From Marsupella aquatica (Eukaryota > Marchantiophyta): a DNA stretch of 64,000 nucleotides. The notes under the pieces are model-generated. The model saw only the letters and a program-made list of their open reading frames with translations. It searched no databases and was not told where the DNA came from. Of the stretch, positions 11,274-21,839 are shown piece after piece. The DNA is taken from the NCBI GenBank assembly GCA_973895155.1, contig OZ316897.1:14446001-14510000 (forward strand). The letters run 5' to 3'. The position numbers were made by a program, and so were the translations under genes. Every line of letters begins with the position of its first letter. Position 1 is the stretch's first letter.

Positions 11274-11591
11274 TGAAGAAATTTTCTGAACACTGAATTA
11301 TCACTCGGAAGCGAGGAGTAATATACGCAGTGAGAAGCGGCCGTTGAGTGCCTCAGATGTCAAACAGGTATGACAGGCGCAACTAGAGGGGGAGCGCCAG
11401 GTAGTATTGTCCTATGTGAATAAATGGAAAACAGTTAGTCGGTAGTCAAGCTACTTAACCTATTTAAATGCCTCTCTGCTAAACCTGATTAATTACTAGG
11501 AGCGACAACATACCGGTGGGGTGGTAGTTAACGTGATGAATGGGAGAACCCGAGGACAGAATATGTATGTATTGGTCCAGAACTTTCAACA
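11274..11591 (-). repeat. Copia 5' LTR
   Basis: A 318-bp LTR. On the plus strand it runs from TGAAGAAATT to CTTTCAACA, so on the minus strand it starts TGTTGAAAG and ends in CA. Its right half matches the remnant at 6744-6889. Confidence 0.82.
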
Positions 11592-12621
11592 CAGATGGCG
11601 TACCGAGTACCCGGCCAAGGAACTCATTATTCAATGTTTCTTATTTTCTAGTTTCGAGCAAAGTTTGTTTAACTAGCCAATAGATCACCTGAATATTTAT
11701 GCATCAGTAAGAATCCATCCTTTGCGCTGTTCGTGTTCAGAAGGCAAGGTAGATAAAGAGGCTACGAGACCAGAATAACTGGAATTCCAGTCCGCGGAGG
11801 ATTATTGGAGGCCGGGTGAAATGGAGGGATTCAGACGTGCACGTGAGTTCAAACCCACTGTAATTACCCAAAACCTCTCCGAATTCTGAAAATCGGTTGT
11901 GTCAATCATAACTTCCTTAGCTATTATTTGTGTCTGTAGCAGTAAGTACATGCAACTCTTGTTATATATATAACCCTAGCCACAAAACCCTGAAAGGCCT
12001 TTGTCAGCTCTATGTAATTAGATTTTCGAAGATCGTTCCTGTGGACGATAACCAATCAAACCTCCGAAAAATGGGAAATCAATTCACATATTGGATTCGA
12101 TGTCATATATTCACGGGCCCAACAAGTCTTGCAATGCAGCTGCCCGACACCTGCGCAGGATAGCAACAATATACAACAGATGATATGGCCAGAAATTAAC
12201 TAGATGTATAATGTAAGATAAAATTACGATGTTCAAAATATATATTTGATGAGGCAGTCTACGTACTAGTACATTCTTCATTGTACAGAAACGCGAAGGT
12301 TCTCACACGTACTTGCTTACATAAACATCTGTTTACATACCTCTTTGCCCCTTCCAGGTCTGAATACCTTCCCAAAAAGGACCAGCTGAGAAAATTCCGC
12401 ACAACACTTGTTAAAGACCTCTGTAACATACAGCTGCAGCTTGTAATTTGACAAAAGGACCATATACGTTTCACAGAAATCTTTCCAGAAGTAAACTAGA
12501 ACCAAGTTAATTGGTACTAAGTGTCTATTCAGAATGTATCTTCCAATAATTTGTCTCCTAAGATTAATTCCAATGCGCCATTAAAGCAGACTAAAATCAG
12601 TTGAAGATGCCCATGAAATAC
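11592..12621. other. Intergenic, no feature seen
   Basis: Between the copia LTR and the 3' end of the six-exon minus-strand gene. Short frames only. Confidence 0.4.
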
Positions 12622-13965
12622 TCACAGCTTCTTAGGAGTTTCGTTCCTCCTAATTTTCACTTCGTACCAGCCCCTAGGGCAGATTGTAATTCCTTCTCCG
12701 GCATAATTAGGTACAGCGGCTTCAGCTCGGCTTCTGAGAGTATCGATGTAGGTCAGCTTCTCCATTGAACTCATCTGCATCACCGAGTTTTGATCAACAT
12801 GAGTCTGAGTGTATCCCAGTGGCCTGAATGCAGAATATATTGCAGAACCTACGTCACAGAAAACTCTAAACGTTGCATGTGCGTGTGCATTTGATGAATG
12901 GAAAGCAAAATTCATACTCAGGTACCTCCGCAATGTCTTCGGTGTATTCGCTTATGTCATTGTTCGCGGTTGTACCATGTAGCTTCAGGTATGCTTTATC
13001 ATAGGCACTGTAAAAATCCAGACGGCCCCCTACCCCCAGTAGTTAGAAACATTCGACACAGATAGGTATATCAGTAAAACCACAAGAGGAGTTCTAATTG
13101 ATCGAGCAGGACATTACCTTGCAGCCTCCGTAATAGTATAATATGAACCTGTAATATTGATCAATCACCAAACGTAGTTAATCGTTTTCAGAACTTAGTA
13201 AAACAAGGAGCAAGCTACTAGAATTGCAAACCTCGCTCAAGCAGAATATTCCATCTTTGGCCTATCAAGATGGCGTCACGCAAATCAAGTGAACAAGCGC
13301 GCATTTTAGAAAACCCACTAGAATCACATCAAAAATGTGTAAGTGTACTTGCCGAGAGAAAGCTGCTTCTTCGATTTTGGAAAGCTGGTGTCCCTGAAGA
13401 ATCCAGGCTAATTTGTGAGTATTAATTCCAATTAGTCCCATTGAAGAGTTCTAGCTAGGAATTAATACAAGAAGTCGAGAAACCTATCTGCCTAAATCCA
13501 GAATATTTTCAATCAACGGAAAAAAGCTTACAAATAATATATACGTACAGGGCCAAATATTAACAAAATGAAAGGCTTGATTGTGGTTTTCAAGAGAGTT
13601 GTAGTTACGAAGTATATTTAATTTGCTATTAATTACCAAACGTTTGCGGTCCAATATCCAATCCGCTTGTAGAAGTTGATGCCTTTGTGCTGGCTTTTGG
13701 TCTCTTCTTCTGATTCAAATGTAGAAGGTGCATTATTGTTAACAAGATTTGCCTCTGAAGGCTCCCCAGTTTCTGCCACCATTTGAAGCGTTTGACTTCG
13801 AGTACAAACTACATTGGTTAAGTCAGCATGATATCTGGGCTCCGACTCCCACCGAAGTATCCACCTTGTCTTTGGCTTCAAAGCTCTTTTCTTTGGCGGC
13901 TCATTGGTAGGAGGTCTATCACTGTCAGCAACCTTTCCTCGAGAACGCTTGCCTGTCACTACCAT
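12622..13965 (-). CDS. Uncharacterised six-exon gene, 266 aa
   Basis: I do not recognise this family. The gene model is strong because six exons join in frame through splice-like borders: 13965-13637, 13407-13353, 13261-13232, 13148-13118, 13029-12918 and 12865-12622, total 801 nt. Intron phases are 2, 0, 0, 1, 2. The exon 2 donor is GC (CTCTCG/GCAAGT), a known minor class. The last intron is only 52 bp. The N-terminus is basic and low in complexity (KRSRGK near residue 6, KKRALKPKTRW near 25), which suggests a nuclear signal. The middle is acidic and Ser-rich. The C-terminal half (from about residue 150) looks globular: RLDFYSAYDKAYLKLHG, CDVGSAIYSAFRPLGY, YAGEGITICPRGWYEVKI. The start at 13965 is the first ATG of that frame. 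An open frame upstream (14225-13959) could be leader or an extra exon. Confidence 0.6.
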
Positions 13966-15420
13966 TGTAGTCCCTCTCGAACTTTAGAACGATCGATCGA
14001 AAATAGCTGTAGAGCTGAAACTCGACTCTCCTTTGTCTCAGACTCGCTCCCACCTAAGCGTTTAATCAATTTATTGCTCAAGCTTCTTCTATGCGATCGA
14101 CTCTGATACGCATTGTTGTCGGCTCCATCAGCCATTCTACTCCGGCCTCGAGCTGTTTCAAGTGAACCTGCAATCCATTTCGAAAATGTCATTTCGATTC
14201 CGCTACATGGGAGACTTGGGGCCAAAACGTCAATGCTCCCAGCTCATGTTGGAAATTGGGGTATAACAGTGACATAATCCTATAGCAATATAATACACAC
14301 GGAACTCCTGTCTAGAAGCCTGATATCACCAGACTTGATTTTATTAAGCTGCTTGTTGAAGTTAAGCAGTGTAAGAATCCTTGCAGGAAGAGCATGCCAC
14401 AGTCAACAATTTATAAGCCCCCTTAAGGTTTGAAGAATAACAGTCGGTTCAAATGAGATTTTATCCAAAGAGTGTATATGCTATGAGAGATAACAGAGGT
14501 ACCTACCTACCTACAAGTAGCCTGAATCATATTCCTCTACGATCCCCGCCCCCCCCCCCCTCCCACCTCTCCCCTTCCCCCCGAATCGCTCTCGAGCGTA
14601 CCTAGAATCCAGTCCCTTTCCACCTTTCCAGAGGAGAGTGCAATATCAAATTAAGAAATTCAAAACTAGTGCTGCCAAAAGTCATATCTTGAACGAGAAG
14701 GCCCAGAATTCTCAAGATATAAACACAAACGGAATCGAGTGCGGCTACCACTTTCTTAACAAGTCACACTCCACCAGGTAAACTAGAATACAGGTTCTAA
14801 AACTGGATTCTGGAACTTCTGCTGGGTCCAAACACTATTAATTCTACAAGATAGCAGTACTGCATGAGGTTATTCCAGATTTCGAGAGGAGAATATATAC
14901 CATATGAAGGAGGGAGCGGCGATCTGAAAAGGCTGGCGACAAAACAGAACAAAACATCATACGGCACAGATAAGAGAAGGTAAGAGCACGAAGAGAAGTT
15001 CAGAGCTCTATTCTGCACGAAGGAGAAGGCACTGTTTTATGTCGACATGGTGGCGTGAAATCTTAATGGTGGAAAGAGAGAATCAAAAGATTGCCCTGAC
15101 TCTCAATGGGATGCGTTAATGCTGCTAACATCACAGACACATTCAACCCGGGCTATGTTCTCTACTCTGGACAATATATATGTATACAGTGTATGTACGT
15201 AGGTTTGCTATAATACGAAGTTCTTTCATGTGACATAAGTTTGCTCTATAGCCTAAGATCCATCTGTCTAATTTAAAGGATGCTTCAAGCTTCCTCAGTT
15301 TTAGCTCGCACAACCCTGCACCAGAAAATCAGAGAGGTCCAAGAGCGGCATTTCCCAGTCTTGATGGTATACCATCAAGACTTGTCATACTTAGAGTAAG
15401 CTCTCAATGCCCAAGTTTCT
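13966..15420. other. Upstream region with poly-C tract
   Basis: Probable promoter and 5' region of the minus-strand gene, then unassigned sequence. It holds a C-rich run at about 14545-14583. No other element is supported. Confidence 0.4.
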
Positions 15421-15423
15421 CTA

Positions 15424-15540
15424 GTGGCTGACTGGCTTCCTGAAAACAGTACTGATTGTAAACTTACCTTTGGATACCCATTCAAATATGTAGGAAGACC
15501 GTTTTCTTGGAAGTCTCAAAAACTTCTCCTATACAGGCAG
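15424..15540 (+). pseudogene. Fragment of an unknown extracellular-type domain
   Basis: The plus-strand frame contains DCKLTFGYPFKYVGRPFSW at 15454-15510, preceded by an acceptor-like TTTCTCTAG. A related phrase, SFTYGYPNPVGNPFLSW, occurs at 26911-26961 in this window. I do not know the family. The frame downstream has no further similarity, so this is probably a relic or one exon of an unresolved gene. Confidence 0.3.
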
Positions 15541-15935
15541 TCAGAGAAGATCGATAACAATATATGCATGCAAAGAAGCACTCGAGCATCACCAGTTTAC
15601 ATCATTCAAGAGCTTCCATCATATTGGTTGGCGTCTTTTGAGACGATCGATAAACGAACGTTGTACCCCACACTCCTTTTCCTCCCTCGCTATCCTAATG
15701 ACATATCGTCAGTGGTGTCCGGTCTTACGTACCTTTGGTGTGTTCATTGCTCCAGCCGAGCCACGACTTGCTCCGTCCGACGCAATTAGTCTTGGAGACG
15801 ATCGATAGAGAAACGTCGGCCACTTGTAGTCTGAGTACGTCTTTGGTTGGTTCCTTGGAAACGGGACCGAACACGAGATAAATCTGAACCTTGGGTGGCT
15901 TAACTATTTCAGCCTCGATCACTCTCCCTCTCTCT

Positions 15936-16013
15936 CACGCCGTGACAAGCTCTCTCTCTCTCACGCCGTGACAAGCTCTCTCTCTCTCACGCCGTGACAA
16001 GCTCGACTGTCAG
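15936..16013. repeat. 26-bp minisatellite, three copies
   Basis: CACGCCGTGACAAG plus a CT tract repeats at 15936, 15962 and 15988 with an exact 26-bp period. Confidence 0.92.
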
Positions 16014-16021
16014 TCGTTTGG

Positions 16022-16400
16022 GGGTGTGCTACAGAACCTCCGCTGATCGGTGGGTTCAGCCTTCTCACTGCCCAGCAACGAATGTGTGGGTGTGCTACAG
16101 AACCTCCGCTGATTGCTTTGTGCGTTCAGCCAGCCTGAGATTGAAGGCGTTAACAGGTGGCAGCGTTAGATAGGCTTCTTCCTTTGGGCCTTGCGCATGG
16201 GCCTAGACCCCTCCGAGCATGCATATCGTAACGGACAGTAGACCCCGTTAAGTGATACAATAGGGATTAACATTAATGGCTGCTGACCTGACGTTATCTG
16301 GTGCCAGACAGTAGCCCCCCGGCCAAGCTAGGGTTATAGAGACATTCGTTCGGATTATTGGCTGCTGACCTGGCGTTATCTGGTGCGCTCTGGATCCAAC
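16022..16400. repeat. Two nested local duplications
   Basis: GTGTGCTACAGAACCTCCGC occurs near 16024 and 16089. GGCTGCTGACCTG with GTTATCTGGTGC occurs near 16277 and 16359. These are short direct duplications in non-coding DNA. Confidence 0.75.
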
Positions 16401-17029
16401 AGCGCAGGAGGAATCGGTGAATTTGGGGACTGGCTAAGTATTCATGACAAGTGTTGTTTTGAGGAGAGAAAGTTACTTAGGCATACTGAAGGTTTGGTTC
16501 GCCAAATAAGAAGATTTCAGTTAGGAAAAAACAAGTAAGATATGAACACTTAATGAAACAGTTTTATTATTCCGAATCAAATAAGTTCAGTGTCGAACCA
16601 AAACAACAATTTCATTGAATGTTACAGTCACTGCCATCAAGAATTAATCAATGAGTAGATCTAGTTTGTTTCGTCTATGCTATAGCCTAGTTGGGAACGT
16701 ACATTACACTGCTACATCTTTGACTGATGGATTGAATATTAAGTGTGAAATTAATAGTGTGCAATATACACTGAGGCTTGGGATTGGGAGTTTCAAGCAT
16801 TCTTAATCTCACTGGTAGTTTCAATCCACCCAGCCACTTGTATATAAGGATGCTTAATTGGGCACAAGAACAATTTGAATTTATAGTTGTCTCCATTTCT
16901 TTGAGACTTGCTTTGAATACACGTACACTTAGATCTAACACATTGGTTCAACAACTGATCCTACAGCCACTAATTCATGTAAGTAAAATTCAACACAACC
17001 TGTAAGTCAAATAGTGGCGCATTTTCTCC
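16401..17029. other. Intergenic, no feature seen
   Basis: AT-rich sequence with short frames on both strands. Nothing recognised. Confidence 0.4.
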
Positions 17030-17220
17030 CAAGTGTCTCACTTGCTCAGAAATGGCACATCATGTACCACATGAATCATAAGGTACTTCAATTGCTTCTA
17101 ATGAAGGGAAGACTTAGTTTGACAAATTTGTAAAAGAACTTTAGGTCTTTTAGTTTAAATCCTATTGTGGGACTCATAAATAAATATACTAAAAGTTAAC
17201 AGGGTTAAGTAATTAAAAAT
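17030..17220 (-). mobile_element. Possible decayed MITE of the hAT-type family
   Basis: Phrases AATGGCACATCATGT, GGGAAGACTTAG and GTCTTTTAGTTTAAAT follow the same order as in the reverse-oriented copies B and E. No terminal repeats or target duplications remain, so the limits are approximate. Confidence 0.35.
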
Positions 17221-17650
17221 TTGATTTGCAAAATATCAAAAATTTGATTTGCTTCCAATCATGATAAGATATGATCCAATATGTATACACAGCAAATGTG
17301 TCACATCCCCGGGCAAGTAGTTAAACCAAATTTATTCTACATTTGTGGGCTTTCACCTAGTTTAATGTTGATGTTCTCAAATCCTATTTACAGAAAAAAC
17401 AATCATAGAGAATTTGTGTGTCAGCCTTCAAATATGTGGGTTTTGCTAAATCTCTCGGGTTCATGTTGGGGTTTGTAAATTTACCTATAAAAACACTAAA
17501 ACTGCCCAATCATAGTCTTTACCCAGAGCATCAAATTTGGGATTCCAAGCAATGTGACCTATGAGTTCTAAATGGGTGTGATGCATGACATGATTGGATG
17601 TATGCAACCCTCGGCTCTTAGTAAAATTAGTACAGGGAGGATGTGCAAAG

Positions 17651-17867
17651 CTGGGGGTCTCACTATATGGAGGCCTCCCCATCACCAGCAACTTTTATTT
17701 CTCGGACCCCCCAAAATGTACGTGAGAAAAAAATATTTTTTGACCCCTATAAAGTTGGCAAGAATATTTTTGCATATTCCCAAATTTTGATTAAAACTCC
17801 TACCAATAAAATGACCTTATCCTTTGTTGCATGTGATGTGCCATTTTGTGGAAATAAAACCTCCGAG
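17651..17867 (+). mobile_element. hAT-type MITE copy F
   Basis: A 217-bp, internally shortened copy from CTGGGGGTCTCAC to AAAACCTCCGAG. The 8-bp target duplications GTGCAAAG (17643) and GTGCAAAT (17868) differ only in the last base. Confidence 0.85.
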
Positions 17868-18258
17868 GTGCAAATGTTGCAAGCGTGTTTCTAATTGAAT
17901 GGAAACTATGTTTTAAGATATCTTTAAAAGTAGTCCACGTCCTGATATATATTAATGTTTGGCACAATCATTGTAAGTAATAAGCCTTCACCAGTACAGA
18001 ACCCCTTGTTTTGTGACCCGACCCGACCGCTTGTGACCACAAGAATGGGCTCTTCACACTCCAGTCATATTTATGTGAAAATAATTTGACTTCTAAGGCC
18101 TTATTAAGTCAATATGAGACACCAAAACACATTTAAATTAATTTCATCTTCATGGTCTAAGTTGTATTTCGATGACCCATCAGTCACTCTTAGTCCCATA
18201 GTAATGGGCGGGAAGGAAGCCAACTCCATTTTAGTCTCACTCTGTAAGGGGTTATCAT

Positions 18259-18601
18259 TGTTGAGCATAGACATTCGTAACGGCAAGCCCATGAACCATC
18301 CAACACACAATAGTCGACACAGAGAGATACATGGTTCACCTCCACATGAGGCTACGTCCACAGGAACACACAAGAACTTTACTGCACTCTAGGCCGACCG
18401 GCCATACCAAACATCCACAACGCAAGGCAACACTCTCTATCCCTCAATTAGCTCCATAACAATGAGCCTAAGTTCCACTAGGGTCTAGCATCAGCCGTGG
18501 CTATATACACAATAGCACTATCGCTAACATTAGCTAAGTCCTAACCCGAGTTAGACTAACTGGTTAGCTCATTAGTCACAAGACTAGAGCAATATCTAAC
18601 A
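18259..18601 (-). mobile_element. Solo LTR, family 1, copy 1
   Basis: A 343-bp sequence with TG...CA ends, flanked by perfect 5-bp duplications ATCAT at 18254-18258 and 18602-18606. Its reverse complement is closely similar to 52176-52520, for example around GGCCGACCGGCCATACCAA and CCTCCATGTGAGGC-type phrases. No internal retrotransposon sequence lies beside it, so recombination between two LTRs has left a single one. Confidence 0.88.
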
Positions 18602-18606
18602 ATCAT

Positions 18607-19665
18607 AACACACTTGATATTTTTAGGTATTAAACACATTCAGTACAAATTAATGGAAATTTTTTTTTTAACTTTTTTCCTACCACCATATTTCTGGAAT
18701 ATTTATATTTTTTTTTTCCAAAAATTCAATAGTAAAAATCTATTTTTCTTTTTATTTTCAAAATTGGATTTAAAAAACCCTTAATCGAGACCCAAATCTA
18801 CAGGGATTTAAAAGTATTTTTCTTAACCCAATAAACAAACTGTATACTTACTTTTGCGGGATGGATAGAAAGGAAATAAGTGAGAACCCTGGTATTTTGT
18901 ACATGTGTACAAATAGTAAAGTGGTTGATTAACCCAATGTTTTTTAAGGCTATGCAAGGCTACCCCAAATAATCCGATTGTAAGGCTATCCTAAGTTTTG
19001 AAGAGAGTTTTTCTTGGGGGGTTAACTTAGTGGATGTTTTGGAGTACTTTGTGCGATTGTAGCCCCATATAGTTACATACACCTATTTTATAAAGAAATT
19101 ATTATTTTATTTTAATATTAATGATGTAGTTTAATTTATAAACAATATATATATATTAAAGAATATTATATGAAAGTCTCTACTGTAGGCTTCACTTACT
19201 CAGTAACGTAGTTGATCTCTTAAACTCACTTTAATATATTGGGTTTTGGGAGGAGAATGATGCAAGTTTAATATCCATCTATCACTAGTAGTGTCTCGGT
19301 CCCTGTTTTTTGTTCTTACTTATAACTTTACTATTTACACAAGTTTTACGTTCACTAAGTAAGTCAGACCCGAATTGAGGTTTAACCGTGACTCGATCTC
19401 ACTCTTTACAGTCTGGTCACACCAGGTCACTACAAGTAGTCAAAAAAATTCCATCAAAAGTGTAAAAATGGGGCGAAAAGGACCATTTGGTCCTCCTGCA
19501 ATTGGAATGGAGTTTCAGTGATTATTTCTACTTTTTAAACAGCAAAACATAATCTCAAACTTAGCAACAAACATATCTTCAAACTTAGCAAAGCCAAGTT
19601 AATCCATATCACCTACTCTAAGCGCATAACTTCAACTAAGGTACTACTGTAATTATTTATCCTTC
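18607..19665. other. AT-rich intergenic sequence
   Basis: Long T- and A-rich tracts (18660-18720) and no convincing gene on either strand. Confidence 0.4.
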
Positions 19666-20049
19666 TAGCGTCCCATAAAAAAAACAAATATGGGACGGGT
19701 GGCCTTCACCATTCCCGACCCCTAAAAGAGAACGGCAGGCCCCGAAGCTCGTATAAAGTTCCTCTGGTACTCTCTCTTCATCTCGTGCTTCTTAGCGTCC
19801 CATAAAAAAACAAATATGGGACGGGTGGCCTTCACCATTCCCGAGTCCTAAAAAAAAGACGGCAAGCCCCGAAGCTCGTATAAAGTTCCTCTGTTACTCT
19901 CTAGTCATCTCGTGCTTCTTAGCGTCCCATTAAAAAAACAAATATGGGACGGGTTACCTTCACCATTCCCGAGTCCTAAACAAAAGAACGGCAAGCCCCG
20001 AAGCTCGTATAAAGTTACCCTGGTACTCTCTCTTCATCTCGTGCTTCTT
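19666..20049 (+). promoter_or_regulatory. Triplicated 127-bp promoter unit with three TATA boxes
   Basis: Three tandem copies start at 19666, 19793 and 19920 (period 127 bp). Each has an inverted repeat CGTCCCATA...TATGGGACG around an A-rich centre, then GCCTTCACCATTCCCGA, then GAAGCTCGTATAAAGTT with a TATA box (19752, 19879, 20008), then TCTCATCTCGTGCTTCTT-like sequence. The last TATA box is 207 bp before the ATG of the secreted-peptide gene on the same strand. I infer that each unit is a core promoter copy; transcription is not shown by the sequence itself. Confidence 0.65.
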
Positions 20050-20077
20050 CCTCATGCTCCAGTGGAGCGGTAGTGTT

Positions 20078-20173
20078 TCTCGTTCAGCGGCTCCCTTCTC
20101 CAATGTTCGACTGAGCGACGACGATTCTCGTTCAGCAGCTCTCATCTCCAATCTTCGACTGAGCGACGACGAT
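20078..20173 (+). repeat. 48-bp duplication in the presumed 5' leader
   Basis: Two copies start TCTCGTTCAGC at 20078 and 20126 and end GAGCGACGACGAT. They lie between the third TATA box and the ATG at 20220. Confidence 0.85.
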
Positions 20174-20219
20174 TCTTCTGTCACGTTTCGGTCGATTGAG
20201 GGGCGTAGACTCGATCACC

Positions 20220-21410
20220 ATGATGGCGGTTCGCAAGCCCGCGTCGCTTCTGCTGATGGCATTCGCCATCGCGACGCTGGCCTACTTCTCGTGCCAGACA
20301 AGTGCTGTACGACATTCTCCACTAGGTAATTATGTGGGACACAGTCGGAATTGACACACCGGTGTTTGTGTCGATACTACCGAAATAGTGAGACTTTGCT
20401 TGGATGAACATTGTCTGCGATTATTGGTGTCCGATCGACTCGGCGGAGACATATTGACCGTCGTAAGCTGCCGTTTCGTCGGGAACGAACGTCTCGCGAC
20501 ATGATCGGTTCGAACTCGTTTTTGTTCGAGGAGTTCTCGATCATAGTACTTGCATGCACGGCTCGTTGATCAAAGAGTGTACATGTGTTGGTTTGTTGTC
20601 ACGGACATGTTGTTAGAAACGCTGTTCTGTTCGACTAAATTTGCGTCCATCGACTTTGACCTGATCTGGAGTTATTGTCCATCATGGGGTAAGTCGATCC
20701 GTTCGCTTGTTGACTCGAGCGATGGTCCTTCTTCCTTATCTTTGATATCCGGTTGCATGCATGCACGCAGGGCCCCGTGGCCGGATGCGCGCAGGGACTT
20801 ATCGGGTTCAGATACTTTCGAAGTCAGGGAGCAAGCATTTTGTGGAGAGCCTCGACGATTTGTCGTCTCCGAGGGTATCGGAAAATCTGCAGGTACGTGA
20901 AGAAGGTTTATTGTGGTCAGATTCAAACATTTTTATTGTGGTCCTCGGAGGCTTTCATTGTTGTCAGATGATCCGGAATGCTTGACTTCCGCCACGTTTG
21001 TTATCGAAATTGCGCAGGTGGGAGGGGATAGTGACTACGGTCCACCATCAGTAAACCCCCCAATCCATGTCGACCCCCCGATTACTCCTATAACATTCGA
21101 CAGTCACCAATTGGATACCAATCCCAATATCCACGAGGATTATGCTCCAGCGACAGGCCACCCTCCCATTGATTATCATGACTACCCCCCGCCCCATGAT
21201 TTCGTTTCGAATCACCAATTGGATACCAATCCCAATATCCACGAGGATTATGCTCCTGGAACAAGCCACCCTCCCATTGATTATCATGACTACCCCCCGC
21301 CCCATGATTTCGTTCCTCGGAAGACATGGAGCTCGGAGGCGAGTTTCATGCATGCCACTCTGCCGGCTCCGACGATGATATACCACCCTGAGAACCTCTC
21401 CGGGCCCTGA
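20220..21410 (+). CDS. Secreted PSY-like sulfated-peptide precursor candidate, 198 aa
   Basis: Three exons join in frame through GT-AG borders: 20220-20325, 20795-20892 and 21018-21410 (intron phases 1 and 0). Residues 1-29 form a typical signal peptide: RKP, a hydrophobic core LLLMAFAIATLAYF, and a T-S-A cleavage site. After a variable region, residues 74-89 read DYGPPSVNPPIHVDPP. This matches the spacing and identity of plant PSY peptides (DYG-x-P-S-x-N-P...H-x-D-P), whose Asp-Tyr is the tyrosine-sulfation site. Two 36-residue repeats follow (98-133 and 134-169), each with EDYAP-x-T-x-HPPIDYHDY. The DY-x5-HPP spacing also recalls RGF/GLV peptides. RK at 169-170 is a possible processing site. 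PSY peptides act extracellularly through LRR receptor kinases; that role here is inferred. Known precursors usually carry one motif near the C-terminus, so the internal position and Asp-Tyr repeats are unusual. An alternative is a secreted Pro/Tyr-rich wall protein. Confidence 0.62.
21105..21320 (+). repeat. 108-bp in-frame tandem duplication
   Basis: Two copies start CACCAATTGGATACC at 21105 and 21213 and encode the two 36-residue repeats of the peptide precursor. The few differences include codons changing A-T-G to G-T-S before HPP, while DY and HPP are kept. Confidence 0.9.
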
Positions 21411-21727
21411 TCCATCTTCATTGAGCGGAAGATAGCTGTCGGCCTAGAACTTTGTAGTTAGCTTCAGAGCAGATACTCTGTATACAGTGGACCGTGCTCA
21501 TAGAGACTTCAGCAGTGGTAGAACATAGTCGGAAGGCTTTGGTTCACGGTCGCGTCGGATCTCGATGTATCGGTCTCCCAGGATAATTAGGCTCCGACCA
21601 GTCATGATGTGTCTACCGTATCTACGCCGAGTGCGACAGTGCCTTGTATAAGTTTTCTGTAAGGGCTTCGGACCTTCGGCAATTTGGGCACCCCCACATA
21701 TCGTTTAGTCTACCCTGCGGGTGGAGA

Positions 21728-21733
21728 AATAAA
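21728..21733 (+). terminator. Possible polyadenylation signal of the peptide gene
   Basis: AATAAA lies 318 bp after the stop codon in an otherwise featureless 3' region (21411-21840). It is the best match to a plant near-upstream element there. Confidence 0.35.
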
Positions 21734-21839
21734 ATGGAAGTTGAACTAATTTTAAATTTTAGTTCACCACCATCTACGTTCATGATCATTTGTATATGTG
21801 TCGTTCAAAATGAATTATTGTCGATGTGTTGATAGTAGT

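Larger units (their letters stand above)
6744..11591 (-). mobile_element. Degenerate Ty1/copia LTR retrotransposon
   Basis: Minus-strand element of about 4.8 kb. Order read on the minus strand: 5' LTR (11591-11274), primer binding site, remnant of integrase C-terminus, reverse transcriptase, RNase H, polypurine tract, 3' LTR remnant. The order INT-RT-RH is the copia order. gag, protease and most of integrase are missing: only about 450 bp, largely a MITE, separates the primer binding site from the integrase C-terminus. Stops and frameshifts interrupt every domain, so it cannot be autonomous. MITEs lie at 8560-9153 and about 10807-11078. The left LTR is truncated, so no outer target duplication can be read. 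Confidence 0.88.

Noticed and set aside
20550-20900. 116-codon plus-strand frame
   Set aside because: It overlaps an intron and exon 2 of the peptide gene in another phase, and lacks a signal peptide or domain.
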